Assembly (NCBI GenBank): GCA_033675545.1
Contig: JAWDGP010001166.1
Coordinates: 555,001 to 619,000 of the forward strand
Direction: 5' to 3'
From: Elysia crispata
Lineage: Eukaryota; Mollusca; Gastropoda; Plakobranchidae
DNA: 64,000 nt
The notes under the pieces are model-generated. The model made no database searches and had not been told where the DNA came from. It saw only the letters and a program-made list of their open reading frames with translations. The position numbers were made by a program, and so were the translations under genes. Shown piece after piece: positions 1-15,300 of the stretch (its first letter is position 1; every line of letters begins with the position of its first letter).

Positions 1-884
1 ACAAACAACAGCGGTCCTTATTTCTATGAAGATTAAAAAACAAAAACAAAAACAAAAAAAAATATACAAAAAAAAATCTAGTTGACTTAAAGCTGAAAAT
101 GTAAAAAAAAAAACTTTTTAATTCCCATATCAATGACCAAACCATAACTACTTAAAAGCTGTCCTTTCAGAAGCAATTATTCTGCAGCGGCTTTCAATGC
201 CTTTAATCAAACTACAACTAAGATAGCAAAGAGGAGCAGCATTAACCTCCCGTGACACCGGCTCAGTCAGCGAGCCTGTGACTGATACTGGCAGCAAGAT
301 GTCCCGGTAACCCGAGCCGACTAACAGATTTCAAGTGAACACAAGAACAACAAATTACAGCACCGGCTCCCCCACACACACTGAGAGCAAAAGCGATCGC
401 AAAATAATTATTGATGCTGCCCGTTTGACGGACAATCCTTTCATCTTGGGGAGGGATGTCATCATAGCGGTGGGAAAGAAGAGAGGGCGGGGATGGGTAC
501 TACGTTTCAAACTGTCAGACCTCAGTAGGGCTGGGGAAGAATTGTAGTAGCGGGAAGCGGTTAACATCAGTGATGATAACGGACTCGGAAAGTCATTTTT
601 GCCATTCCTCTACGAGTACTCAAGACGATTCGCATAAATCGTGGGGAAAACAAGAACAACAACAAAGCAAAAACCAATAAATCTATGACCTAGGAAATAA
701 TGTTAGTTGTTTTTGATATAATAGGTAGAGCAGCAGGATCCATCTTCAGCAGCAACCTTTCAAGATGCTGAAGACCGTTTCAGGCCGAAATATATATAGA
801 TATATATATATATATATATATATAAATATATATATGTGTATTAATACCATGTGGAGATTTAATCATGAAAAATATATACACATT

Positions 885-924
<40 letters not shown>

Positions 925-2570
925 GGCTCGGAGAAGCTGAGAATCTGAGAAGGTTCATGTTGCTGTACCCAGACCCTCCCACTCCGCGGAGATGTTGAGA
1001 GGACCACATTCTGCGTGCTGCTGTAACAGACAGCCAAGCCCGGCTACGCTTCTGGTTATTCGATTCTATTAATTACCAGACTTGTTCCGGATGACTTATT
1101 AGGCCGGTCGGTCCTGATGTGGCCTGCTCCACCAGCAAGCTCCGGCCAAGAGACTCGAACTCCCCCTCGGGATGGTTTCCAGGACGGTCTGGTCCGCCTC
1201 AAGGATATCACGGCCCGGATCCTTCCTTCTCCTCCATTTACCCTTTGCCCTGACTGTCTTCCGTCGTCTCCGAGAGTGACAGTCCGACCCCGCCCCTCCT
1301 CTGTTCCCAGCAGATTCTTCCCCAGTTCGAATGTCATCCCGGGTGTCCCAGCCTTCCTTTTTTCCTCCTTTTCCATTGGATTAACATCGATCAGCATGTA
1401 CTCCTCTTTGAGCAACTCTAGGAGAGGCGTGAAGGGGGGTCAATAAATTATGCGCCATCCTCCGAATACAAACTAGTTTTACGGCATCCAATATCATAAA
1501 AGATTAAACACGAGAAGGTTTCTCGTTGGGAGACCGCTACAAAGCAAAGCAAACAATAATAGCAGATAAAGTAAAGACCCAGTCTAAGACTTAGTGTGGT
1601 GGGGACAGAAATACTCAGGGCTGGATGTTTCTTCAACAAATCTTTGTTATTTAACGTCTTTCTCTGAAACTTACTCGGGGAAGCGGTGCCGATAATCTAC
1701 TAAAAACAAACAAATGAGAATCCCAGCTCTTCCTTATCTTCAGAAAGCGCAATGTCATTAGAAAACCCAAAAGCAACGAATCATATCCGGCAGCAGATCA
1801 CTGTACACTATTGCGTTGAATAGTGTACAGTGATCTGCTGTTGAAGACCCAATATAAGCCGACTAAAAAGACACACCCAGGACCCGGTGTGTGACATACA
1901 CATCCCACAGCGCTTTCGCACGCGAAAAGATTCTTCGATTTGATCAAGTATAGTAACTGCGTATTGCTTTGAGATGTCACGCAATCGATCTGACGCCATT
2001 TCTAAACGACAGGCTAGGACCAAGCCTCATAACTTCTTGAAGACAAAACTCAATCTCCTTTCTTTAAAAAAAAAAAACAAACAAAAAAACAAACAAACAA
2101 GCCCGGAGAGCCATGATTCAATATGGCAAAACCCAGAGCCAACAAATTGTATTCATATTGATTTGCTAAATGATTCAGAGCCTAGTTGTCAAGTTACATT
2201 TGAAGAAATAAATGGCAAGTGTAAAGTGCTTCAGTCATACAGAGTATCATTCTCATGGCCACAAACCTCAACAATATTCGAACCAAAGTGCTCAAAGCTT
2301 ACGATATGGACTCCAAAGCTCTATCGCTCGGCCACAGACGTGTTACCAAGTACCATCACTGCCGACGGAGCGACGTGGAGGTCAGCGGCTCACAGGCCTT
2401 CCCGTTATCGAATCCCAGAGACCAGATTGGGCCGGAATAGTTTCGGATTACATAAACAAATTGCGCTTTTCATGGTCTGGTCTGAGCTAAATCGTGTCCC
2501 ACTTTCTCTTTGAACCTCCCGTTCATTGCTACCACCGCTGCTTTTCTTGTGCGTCTGAATAGCTCAGAGC

Positions 2571-2576
<6 letters not shown>
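1..2576. other. Gene-free segment with small repeats
   Basis: No exon was recognised. It contains an AT dinucleotide tract near 790-836, a CT tract at 888-922 and a perfect hairpin at 1791-1840. The open frames at 1117-1446 and 1974-2513 lack similarity to any family I know, and the second runs through A-rich low-complexity sequence; I treat them as chance. GC content is locally higher than in the rest of the window (for example 1090-1350), which could reflect regulatory DNA or old mobile-element sequence. Confidence 0.5.
1791..1840. other. Perfect inverted repeat: 22-bp arms, 6-base loop
   Basis: The left arm starts CAGCAGATCACTG at 1791 and ends at 1812; the loop GCGTTG is 1813-1818; the right arm 1819-1840 is its exact reverse complement. 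In RNA, G-U and C-G pairs could extend the stem by about three pairs. The function is unknown. Confidence 0.95.

Positions 2577-2623
<47 letters not shown>
2577..2623 (+). repeat. (CT)n microsatellite
   Basis: About 23 CT units with one early TAT interruption, flanked by pyrimidine-rich sequence to about 2700. Confidence 0.95.
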
Positions 2624-2627
<4 letters not shown>

Positions 2628-2815
2628 ACCAATCCATTTTTTCACATAGCTTTTTTCCTGCCTTTTTCCTTCTTCTCACTTATCTCTCTATCTCACTTTC
2701 CCCGCTATCAAATGCTTCGAACTGAACGCATTAATTTTAAAATCCCAGGCCAACTCTCTCTTTAAAGAAAAAAAATAACTTAGAATTTCCGTCGACTTCC
2801 ACATGACCTTGTATA

Positions 2816-3007
2816 TGACGTCACCAATCCTATGCGAATGAACCACGACTCTGCGGGTGAGCACACGGTGTTCCCCCCAACTGCTCACTTGACTCTCCAG
2901 TCTGTTACCAGTGAAGCCAGAGAGGCGAGCTGGGCATCCTGGTTCCACGGGGCTCGGGAAATGTCCAAATTACAGGGCGGCGGCGATCCAATGAGAGGCG
3001 GAGCGGG
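2816..3007. promoter_or_regulatory. CRE, CCAAT and GC-box cluster (candidate promoter)
   Basis: A full palindromic cAMP-response element TGACGTCA (2816-2823) is followed at once by CCAAT (2824-2828) and an octamer-like ATGCGAAT (2832-2839). A second CCAAT (2988-2992) is followed by GGCGGAGCGGG. The stretch is GC-richer than its surroundings. No coding exon of the gene it might serve was recognised on either side. Confidence 0.35.
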
Positions 3008-3526
3008 ACTAAAGATCCGGCGAACGGTTCAAGTTAATGATGTGGGTGGTTGGAGTTTGGTTGTCGCAAGGCTCGATCTCACAGTCCACTTCGTGTTGAC
3101 AGAAACAATTATTAGAGATGCGTTCTTTCTCGTTTTTGTTTTTCTTCTTCCTTTTCGTTTTTTTCCACCCGCTCAAGAGGGGGAAAAAAAAAAGGATACA
3201 GAATTGTGGCTGAGTAACAGGTAGACAACTGAAAGATTATATAGTATACGAGACAAGGATATCAATTTGTTAGAGTTTCGGGGTGTCCTCTGGTAAGTAG
3301 TGAGAGATCTCTCAATAGACCTAAAACACTGCATGCAATGGTTTAATCAAGCGAAGGTCTATAGTCACTTTCTTTGCTGGTCATCAGCTTTTCTCATTCT
3401 TGTCTTTCTTTTTTTTTTCCTTCTAATTAATAAAAATATGAAAGAGGAAAAAAAGGGAGGGGTGGAAGAGAGGGGAAGAGAGACAGAACGGCAGAGAGAT
3501 GAAGATAGAGAGAAATACGGACAGAT

Positions 3527-3754
<228 letters not shown>

Positions 3755-3898
3755 TCGAGAGAAACAGAAGCAGATTGTATTGATGGAAAACGATACGAAG
3801 CGAGGAAAAGCCTGAACTCAGCCTGTCGTGCTTTCTTTGAACCAGCAGAGGAAACCAGAGGGTCTCGCTCCATCTCCTGTCATGTGATACTCCCCGCG

Positions 3899-3990
3899 CA
3901 TGTGCCCGGCTAATGCAGCGCTCATCGAGGCTGGCGCATAAAACAATTGGTTTCAATTAAAGCCTAATTGATGCCGGCACGTAAACAAGA
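3899..3990. promoter_or_regulatory. Homeodomain/Fox-site cluster (candidate enhancer)
   Basis: Within 90 bp there are CAATTG, CAATTA and TAATTG cores plus GTAAACAA, a forkhead-type site. The block is moderately GC-rich and looks non-repetitive, unlike its flanks. Such clusters also arise by chance in AT-rich DNA. Confidence 0.25.
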
Positions 3991-4487
3991 TAGCAAGAAT
4001 TTAGGAGAAACACAAAGTGCTTCAAGGAAGCTGGTGGAGATAGGAGAGGAAAAGGTTGTGACTATGACTATAAGTGTGTGTGCATGTGTTTACATCACCA
4101 TTGTGCCACGTGCATTTAACTTTGTGTCTAGTTTTTAATCGATATTTGCTTTCCGTTTGTTTTTCTATCCCCCCCCCCCCTCCCCCGGATCCTAAACTCC
4201 CTCCCGTTTTTTTTTCCTTCCAAACTTTGACGAACCAGCCACGACTGAACAAAACGTTTTGATTGCTGCGGTCTGCATCATAAAATTATATGAAAATGTA
4301 TAAGAAAACCCCTTAAAAAACCTGCTTCTTTTACACTTTCAAGTAAATCTAAGCGTGAAATTATGCTCATGTTGAAGTTTTGCATTCAGCTTTACGAATA
4401 AATTGTTTCTCTCTGTAAAACCCAGCTGATGATCTTTGTTTTGAGCAATATCTTCTCACTACGGCTTTCTATCGCTTTTCTGCTTCC

Positions 4488-4531
<44 letters not shown>

Positions 4532-5412
4532 CCTTTTTCGCTACAACTCAATCTACATTCTACAACCCCTCCTTCCTCTCTATATCTAGATATCTACCCG
4601 TCTATTCCTCCTAAACTCTCTTCCTTTATTTTCAGAACTCCATGTCTGCCCGTCCCCCTCTCTTTCAAACACTCATTTCACAGAATATTCTCCAAGCTCA
4701 TCCTCTCAACATGTCCTCGCCTCACCTCTTCATGTTTCTCTATATAATATTATGCCTATCTGCTTGGTTGTCTCTAGCTCTCTCCCTAAATATTACATCT
4801 ATAATTTATTTCTTATATCTCTTCATCTATACCTTAACTGATCCCCTACGTGTAGCCTACCCCCCACCCTATTAAAAAGAAAACAACTCTCCCCCCTACC
4901 ACTTCACACACACACACACCCTCTCCCCCAGACCTCTAAATGGCAGACCCCCCTGAGCGGTGAAAACAGAGACTAGAGCGGCCGGCAGTGCATTATCCCC
5001 TAACCCGAAAGTACCTCTCCATTAGAGCAGGTCGGGTACAGTTCCAGGCCATGTAGAGTCACCCTCTAATCTCAGGCAGATACACCAGGTGACAGGAGAC
5101 ACGTGATTTATCGCTTGCTGCTGCACCCTGATACAGCGCAGTGTCTGCATGACGGAGCTCACCCTCTCATCTCCCCACCCTTCTTCCCCAATTCTCTCTC
5201 TTTCGGTGATGCTCTTGACTAGATTATAGAGTAGTCTAGATTAGCTGTAAAATGTGGTGCTAGAAACCTTTTCACCCGTGGCAAAGTGGAATTTAGAAAA
5301 AGTGGTACATGTACTTGTAATCGTTTAACAGTTGTTTCGAAAACGTTTATGTTAAACCTTACATTACCAGGAATGTGCAGTGGTCAAAAGAAAAAAAAAA
5401 GTTGAGGAAGAG
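3991..5412. other. Gene-free, pyrimidine-rich segment
   Basis: No exon was seen. It has C-runs at about 4170-4179 and 4486-4498, a CT tract at about 4499-4524, long C/T-rich sequence to 4930, and a GC-richer patch at 4950-5165 with E-box cores CAGGTG and CACGTG. Confidence 0.5.
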
Positions 5413-6094
<682 letters not shown>

Positions 6095-8236
6095 GATAGC
6101 GAAGACAGAAAAAAGGCCCGTTGCCACACAGGAACCGTTTCGCCCGAGGAACGGAACCCGCCATAAGAATCGAGTCTTACGGTGCTACACGGAAGGAGAC
6201 ACAGGCATCGACTCCGGTGAGATCTGGTGGGCGGGGAAGGGGCGGCTCCTGTTTGATCTTGGGTGACATTTGAGGACACGCCCATTGTCTCGACCACCCA
6301 GATCGCCACAATGAGAGTTCAGGACCTCGCCGGGTCACATCTCACGCAGCCCCGGTCACATATCCCTACTCTACATACCGGACTTTACCGGTACAGTTTT
6401 AACCAAGGACTTACACAGCACACAACATTTTGTGGAATGAAGGGCAAGGGAATTTCATTTTGTTTTGTTATGTGGAGAGCCATTATTTATCAAGATTAAA
6501 AAAAAAAAAGCGTGGTAGCGGAAAAACTGACATAACTGATACTTTGGATCTTGTTTTCGTGTTTATCCAATGTCAAACATGCGCCTCCCCGCCGCTTTTT
6601 CTACCGAATGGTCATTGATAGTAAATAATGGGGCTATAGATTTGAGTCCTACAATTAAAATTCCACCACAACAAAAAGATAAGATAACCGGTCGCAAGCA
6701 CATATCAAATATGAAGAGAAGATGATCAGAACATTGCTAGAGAGAGCATGAGTAATGCCGAGAGCGAGAGGTTTAATAGGGTAGAACAAGGGCTGCGGCT
6801 GACCTAGAGTCTAGGGTTGCTGGCATATAACAAGGATCTAATGAGTATGCTCAGACAGATGATTAAAACAAAATATAAGAAAAAAAGATCGATTCATGCA
6901 ATCCCCGAATGACGTCCAGACACTGAACTGGGAAGATCGATGTCTGCTGTTCTCAACCTGAGTGAGGGAGATGACTGCTGACAAGGAACCAGGTAAAACT
7001 TTCATGATCCTGCATTCCATCAGCAGTCAGCTATGACATGAAGCTGACTATTGACCTCCGTGACCCAAGCACTAGAGCCAGGTTTACATCTCCGAGTTGA
7101 AGACAGCTCACAACTTGCTACCGCCGCCACACAGTCCTTCAGCTCTAGCCGAGGCCAAAGATCGTACAGAAAACCGCCCGAGGCTCTTGGTCCCAACTGT
7201 TTACTCCATGATCCTGCGCGTTGAATGTAGATCTACAGCAGTTTAGAGCAGGCTGAAAACACCTCAAGCATCGCAGAATTAAAAGTTGGTGGGAACGGTT
7301 CGTGTCAGGGTTCGGATATTACAAATTGTTTCACCCACAGCGAATCCTTTACCGTCGGCCCCACACAGCCTAATCAACATTTAAGTCCATTGCTAACGAG
7401 AAGCTGAAAATTGAAATCGCTATATTTCAAGAACCGTACTATCCAAGCCACAGAGTCGAGTTGACAGAGATAGGACAACTTGCGAAGATCCTTTTCCTTT
7501 TTTCCTTTTCTCGATTAAATTTTGAGATCACCACGAAGTCTCGGTTTCCAACCAGTGATCTATTATTGGTTAATATAAGTCGATGCTAAATACCTAAGAT
7601 GATTTTCCATGCTTTGACAGAAAGCTCCCGATATCCGTTTGAAACCTGGATTCATGTCAAGGTCTAAAATGGACTGAAGTACCGTCCTGGATTCAAAAAC
7701 CTGTGTAAAAACTTGCACAGTTGTGATTCGGATACGATTTGCGGAATGATTAAAACAAAAGCAGGTTTGATGCGCCCACATTACTAGCTTTGCGGGAATC
7801 CTTGACTGGCGGGATCGGTTTGGTGACCCGCGGTTTTTAGCGCAGCTCTAAATCTACGGTGGGAGCTTTTGTCTTTTGCCCTAAACACCTGAAAACAAGC
7901 GGGTTCAGTTACGGTTAAGGAATTCCCCGCCCAGTCACCCAGTTCCTGCGGTGGTCCAGGTCCCAAGATCAGGTGTCTCATCACACAAACCCACACCCGG
8001 CAACTGCACTGCCGCAGCTTCCAATATTGTTGTTTCCTGGGAACTATTACAGGGAGGTAACGGCTAAAGCCCGTCCACAACGAGAGGATTCAAGTCCGTT
8101 GCGGCATAACTTTCCGTGACAATGTCGGGTTGGAAGGTGAGGCTCCGAACTCACCAATAACAGGTGGTGGCCTCGATCTCAAGGCTAAGCTGGTTGTCAA
8201 CATTTGATGACATTTCAGTAATTAGAGGGCAAACCA

Positions 8237-8237
<1 letters not shown>
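6095..8237. other. Gene-free segment
   Basis: No similarity to a known protein was recognised on either strand. Base composition is moderately GC-rich with CG dinucleotides, unlike the AT-rich introns of MORC2. No terminal repeats or long frames were seen. Confidence 0.45.
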
Positions 8238-8303
<66 letters not shown>

Positions 8304-8316
8304 GTAATAATAATAA
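8238..8316 (+). repeat. (AAT)n microsatellite
   Basis: About 26 AAT/TAA units with one TAG interruption. Confidence 0.95.
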
Positions 8317-9961
8317 AATGCAAGAGTGTCTAAGTTGCATTAATGGCTGAACCTCACGCAGTTCCAAAATGCCAAATTGAGTCCTACAAGATTCAGAGCT
8401 CCTGGTCAAACGACTGTTTCCGATCGAATCTGCGGTAGGTGACCAGACGTTACCAGCACGGCCCGAGATAGAATTATATATATCCCATATCGTCAGATTT
8501 CGAAGATTTCATACTAAAGACTGAGGCGAGAAGCTTCCTCGTTTAACTTTCCCTTCTCAGATTTAAGATATCTGGGTAAAATTATGAAGAAAGAGAATAC
8601 TAGGTAAATGCCATGTCACTTTTTTCCCCCTCTATAGATTTCCTTGTTTGTTAAACACTCCTCATTTTTTAAGGAAAAGAATTTCTTGGTTCATACGCAA
8701 TCCTTGTGTAAATTAAGGTTAACAAAGGTCACGGGTTGGTTTCTCAGTACCGTGGAGATGGGGCAGTAGCGTTTAAGATTACGGAAATATTCCCATACGC
8801 TTTAACGAATCATCAAAGACGAGCCAATTTTGTGAGAATGTTTTGTTTTGAGGCTGGAGGTTCTCTCAGCAGTGTCGTTCTTACTTTTAAAAATGAAGTA
8901 AACAGAATTAGAAGCATCTAAAATGTCGGCAACTTCCAACGTATAGACAGAAAAACTTTTTCTTTCTTTCCTCGGTTGCCTCCTCTTTATTTTGAGACAA
9001 GTATTGAAATAACAAGGCTACCCCCAAGTCAGATGGGGAGAAAAACGTGGAGACCCACCAAGCAAAGAGCAGGAATGTCACGGTGAGTTATGGGTCCTTG
9101 CAAGGGGGCGGAGAGCAATCTTGGGGGGCCACACAAAAGAGTTCCACCATAAAGGAAACGATAACCTGTCTGGTCCGGGCCGAGTCGGGCTTGTTCCTCT
9201 CACGTGACACGGCCATCAAGCGAGTAGATCGGAAGGTCATAAAAAGTTTTTGCACTCCCGATCCCTCTTTTAAATTCAAAGGTTTTATTGAAAAATAAAT
9301 CTCAAGACTGAGATCCGGAAGAATGGGGGACTTTGGGAATTTCTATGGTAAAGCCAGGCTACACTCTCTACTTAACTTAAGTCATCCCCCACAACCCACC
9401 TTTCCGGAAGCCGAGCACAGTGTGAAAGGGTTTAAGTACAGTTCGATCCACGTTAAAATTGACCTGGACAAAATCAATGTTCAAGAAATGGTTTTATCAA
9501 ATATGGAGCAGAAATGCAAGCAGAGGGCTATTCACTGACTGGTCGTATCAGGGACATCACGCCATCGAGGTGTGAAGAACAACTGCTCTCAAGTTTTACC
9601 GTGGGCTAATCCCCGCGTGAAGAAAAGGGAAAAAAAAAAAATACGCTAGGCATGGTGAGAATGGTTAGTGGCATCATGACCATAATGATGATGTTGATAT
9701 TGATAATGATAGTGATGATGACGACGACGACAACAACGGTGATGATCCAGGTATTAAGACCTTGGTCGTCCGTACTTATTAAGATTCCAGGAGAGTTTAT
9801 CTAATAGTAAAAAAAAACAAAACAAAGCAAAAAAACAACAACAAACAAACAAAACAAAAACAAAAGGAAAACACAATTTTCAGTAACCTCAATGACATGC
9901 CAACCTGTTGTAGTGTAGAGTAATTAATGTGTAAGAGCAAATAAATATTAAAATACCTTGC

Positions 9962-9964
<3 letters not shown>
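8317..9964. other. Gene-free segment
   Basis: No exon was recognised. A GC-richer patch at about 9040-9280 contains CACGTG and GGGCGG cores. A degenerate GAT/GAC tract lies at about 9675-9740, and A-rich CAAA-type sequence at about 9810-9870. Confidence 0.45.

Positions 9965-10027
<63 letters not shown>
9965..10027 (+). repeat. (CT)n microsatellite
   Basis: About 31 uninterrupted CT units. Confidence 0.97.
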
Positions 10028-11072
<1,045 letters not shown>

Positions 11073-11314
11073 GTGATGAAGCAAAGTAGTTGGAGGGTGC
11101 AATAAAAAGATATAGGCCTAAAAAACAATGAAATGGAACTGACACAGAAATGAGACACACCGAACAAAAGAGAGAAACAGATAAGCAGAGAAAGTCTCAA
11201 ACAATTACAGCAATCATGCAAAGACTCAATCATTGAAATACATGAATAAGAAATATACTGTAATCAAACCATTATCAATAAAAAGACATAAAACAAAGGG
11301 AGAAAATGACTGAC

Positions 11315-12335
11315 CATTTGTCGTATTTATCCTTGGGATGGTGATCAAACTTGACCTTGACCTTGTCATCCTTAGAGTTGACTTCCACCACAGCTCCAGG
11401 GTACCTAATTGTGTTGGAGATACAAATTGGTTAACAGGCACTACCACATTATTAACACATCATTATTGATCCCTCCCATACTACAATTCACAACTTAGGA
11501 AAAGATGAATCAAGGAATGAAATATTGGACAGATTAGTCTGGCTAATAACTGTGCATGATTCATAATTATTTTGAACTATTTGGCTGAAATTCTCGATCT
11601 TCAAATTAAAATGACACCCACAAGATTTTAATTAAAAAATAAAAAAAAAGACCTGCAAAAAATTTTTTTTTATGACAACCAGCATACATATGGTATTAAA
11701 AAATATGCTATTGATGTCTTAATCTAGAATCCATCTGTGCTGTCTAATGTATAGCTAATTCTTTTTCCCATAAAGAGAAATAAAAGATACAAGGGAAACA
11801 ATCCAGGCTTTCAAAAGTCCTACAAGAGAATTTGCTGGTTAAATTATGATAGTGATAGTTCACTTGAAGAGCCACATGAAGCTTGTCAATAACACAGGCC
11901 TATCATCTGGAATTCTCTTTAAGTTGTTTTCAATCTCTGTATTTTACACAAGACATATTAATTCACTTTTGCCATATCACAATTAATGTCAAATTTAATA
12001 CAGGTTTAAAATAATTTGCTAAGAAAAAAATGTGATGAAAAAAAATCATAAGGTAATTCAAATTGGTTTGAAAAATATTTCGATAAGTCCAATTGATAAA
12101 AAACAATGTCTTGCCACAAAATCAATCCCAATTTTTCAGCGTCTACGTGTATTGCTGTTATCTGAACACTACTGTCAGATTGACTGTCATTCTATCCTTT
12201 ACTTTGCAGAGCCAACAATTTGTAGTCCCTTAAGATGTGCAAAAGTTTTGCCACATCAAGGCTTTACTATAAATTTCAAACTCAAGACTTACCATTTGCC
12301 GTTGATTTGAGCTTCTACCCTACAACCAGCATCAC
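11315..12335 (-). CDS. MORC2: MORC2 exons 24-25: chromo-like (Tudor-type) barrel, partial
   Basis: Exon 24 (43 nt) encodes [15 protein letters not shown] and exon 25 encodes [20 protein letters not shown] followed by [10 protein letters not shown]. This lines up with the human segment around NREWYTGRV, VKFD and PRDRWV, the chromo-like domain near the MORC2 C terminus. The donor at 11314 (GTCAGT) splits a Trp codon, so the next exon must start with G. The coiled coil that normally follows and ends the protein was not found on the minus strand down to position 1. Confidence 0.85.
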
Positions 12336-15300
12336 CTGAGAATAAAGTTAATACCTCGATAATTCTGTATCACTTTGAAATTTGGGAAATCAGCTAGCTA
12401 TGCATTTTCTTCATCTTTTTAAAGATTTTTTTTTAATGCCTATTCAAAGTCTACAAATTTCCACAAAAAGTGCCTAAAGGTGCACCGAGTTGCTAGAATT
12501 TGTAGCTGCTAGTTTCTTTTAACTTACATAACACCAACTGATTAAAAGGCTCTATAAATTTTAGATAAAAAGAATGTTAACTATTCTTTATTAAGACCAC
12601 ATTTCATTACTTAAGTCCTACCTGGGAATTAAGATCAATACATTTAAATATATGTAAGTTAAACAAGTGTTCGATATATATTTGCTTAAACTTTGTTTTC
12701 AGAACACTGATCATAATCCTGTACAATGACAATGAAACACTTTATTTCCCTGGTGTGTAACAAAAGAACCTTCTCTGGCTAAATCAAAACAATTTTTTCT
12801 CTACTTCTCTTGGAGATCTTTGATGGGTAAACAAAACTGGATCATAAATATCTACTACCTCAACAAACAATTAGTTTTCCTTGTCCTTGTTTGCTCAATA
12901 TCCAAATTTCCCCTCCAGTTTTGGTTAAAAGATTTGCTTTCATTGAAACAGTCTTCATATCAAAATACCAACAGCGACAAATCTCCTTTTTTTCTCAAAC
13001 CTATAGGTATACAAGGTCCAACATATGAATACCTACCCTCCCCATTCATATCCTTAATATCTTTCATTTCTGTTGGCTGTGCTTCATTCTCATCACCAGA
13101 CTGAAAAAAATGAGGAAAAATAATGCATTCACATAGCGTCCTTAAAGGATTTAGAGAATTGGACAGTAATGACACATTGTGGCCATGAAAAAAATATTCT
13201 GACTGTTCTGAACCAAAAAAAATGTTTGCATTTAATGTTTGAAAAAGATTTTTTTTAATGAATGTGCAGGAGACTGAAGTTACACACCTCACAAATTAAT
13301 ATAAGTCAGGTAATTATTTTTCATTTGTTACTGCAAGAAAATCAAATTCTAAACTCTCATGCCTGAAAGCAAAATAAAATTTACAAAGGTAGAGTCTATT
13401 TGTATATGTAACTCTAAAAACTAAATAGGCAAACATCAGTTGCATGTTTCAGCTGCAAGCTCTAATATCTCTAAATCCTAAAGGGTTTGGCTCCAGCTTC
13501 ATTAAGAGCTGCCGTGTTCAGATTTTGAACCATTACAGAATGGTGAAAAGGGGAAAAAACACTGTTGCCTACCTCGTAAGATAAATTATTTCCCTTCCCC
13601 ACAGATTTTCAATATTTCTATTTTCTGGTTTTCTTTTGAGGGGGAGAGGGGTGTAAATCTGAAAACTCTATTGATTTCAAGAGATTAAGTTAAACATAGT
13701 GAAACCAAACCAGCTTATGTATCAATATAGGCAGGATTGTTCTTTTTTTCTTTAACAGCCTTTAAGACAGGAAAAAATGAGCAATTATGCATTACAGACT
13801 GTGCATAACACCTATAGTTTCAAGTCCATTCCAAAAAATAGATGGTTTCAACTTTTATCAGTAAGTGGGCTAAGGAATCATTCATCTGCCGATGGGGGTT
13901 GAATTGATGCTTGGATTATTTGAGACCTCTGCTTACATAATTTTAATCCTATATGAAACGTCTCTTTTAATATTCAGTGTATCTCATGTCAAAACCAAAA
14001 GTAATAATTGAGGATGAAAGTTGTTTATGACATCAATGGTCTCCACAATGCATTTTTTAATAGGAGTGATTTTTGACACTTATGCAGTGAAAATAGTAAA
14101 GTATAAGTAATCAAAAAAGCTCTTGAATGACTTTTGTATTAAAATGTTTTGGATACAGGTATGGAAAGGCTATATGATTGCACCATCAGTTCTATAGATA
14201 TGCCTCTAATCCAAGCTGACTTTGTCTGAGCAGATGATTTCTGTCTGTAACAAGTATTATGAACTGAATAAAATACCTCTGGCTTTTGATTGGTATTCCC
14301 TTTGCCCCTTGACCTCATGGATCTGCTCGATGAGTTCTCTTCCTCCTCTTTATTAGCTGGTGAATCTATTTTTGTGCTTGCAGCATTGTTGGACGAAGCC
14401 TTCTTGTCTGTCGAAGCTTCAGTATTGAGATGGGAGATTCTCTGTTTCTTGACAGGGATCTCAGGATATTCAATTACCTGAAAAATTTAAAACCAGTTTT
14501 TATGTCTTCCACCAAATGGAAAGCTTTAAACTTTACATTTAATAAAAAACAACAGTAGTGACTCCATTTATCTCCTTCACCTTATTCTGCAGGTTAAACT
14601 GTTGAATGAAAATCAAATAAAAAAAAAAGGCTTCCAACAAATTTCCACATTCTGACACACCATTCACCTAAGCCCTCCCAATTTTTAAGGGAAAAAAAAA
14701 ACATAGGTGTAGATGTCCGAAAAATGATTATAATTTAAATTGACTAAGAGCATGTTTTAAAAACAGTCAACAAAAAAGAACTTTCATAAACCTATCAAAG
14801 AAGAAATCGTAATGCTTTTGAAAGCATTTGCGTCTGAGCAGCATGTAACATGCAACAAAGAATATCATTTATACCTTTTCAACAGGCTTCGGCCTTTTTG
14901 TTTCTTTAGGCTCTTGTTTTGGTAGTGGTTTCGTATCAGCCTTTCCTTTTCTGCCTTTTGGTTTTTGCTCTTCCTCTTCTTCCTCCTCCTCCTCTTCATC
15001 CTCCTCTTCCTCTTCATCCTCCTCCTCTTCTTCCTCCTCTGATGATGGCTCAGCTGGTTTGCGAATACGTTTTCTTTGCTCCTGTTTTTGCGATGATTTG
15101 CTGATATCGGCCTGAAGAGAGGAATGAATTCTATTCTGTGCATTCACGACATTCTTTTGATACAAAATCTGTCAAGTTCTTATTTTATTTCTTGTACAAG
15201 ACAGAATACTTTTCAATATATTCCCATGTTGTTGTTTTTTTTTTGTCAAATAGAATATTCTAATGGGAAATACCTGTAAATTAAGAACATTTTTCCCAGA

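Noticed and set aside
1090-1230. tRNA-like B-box GAGTTCGAGTCTC on minus
   Set aside because: No matching A-box or acceptor stem at the right distance.
1056-1446. Overlapping frames on both strands (119 and 109 codons)
   Set aside because: Mutual shadows in a stop-poor GC-rich patch, with no similarity and no splice support.
1974-2513. Plus-strand frame of 179 codons
   Set aside because: No recognisable domain, runs through an A-rich KKKNKQKNKQ stretch, and ends in the CT-repeat flank; it looks like chance in a GC-richer patch.
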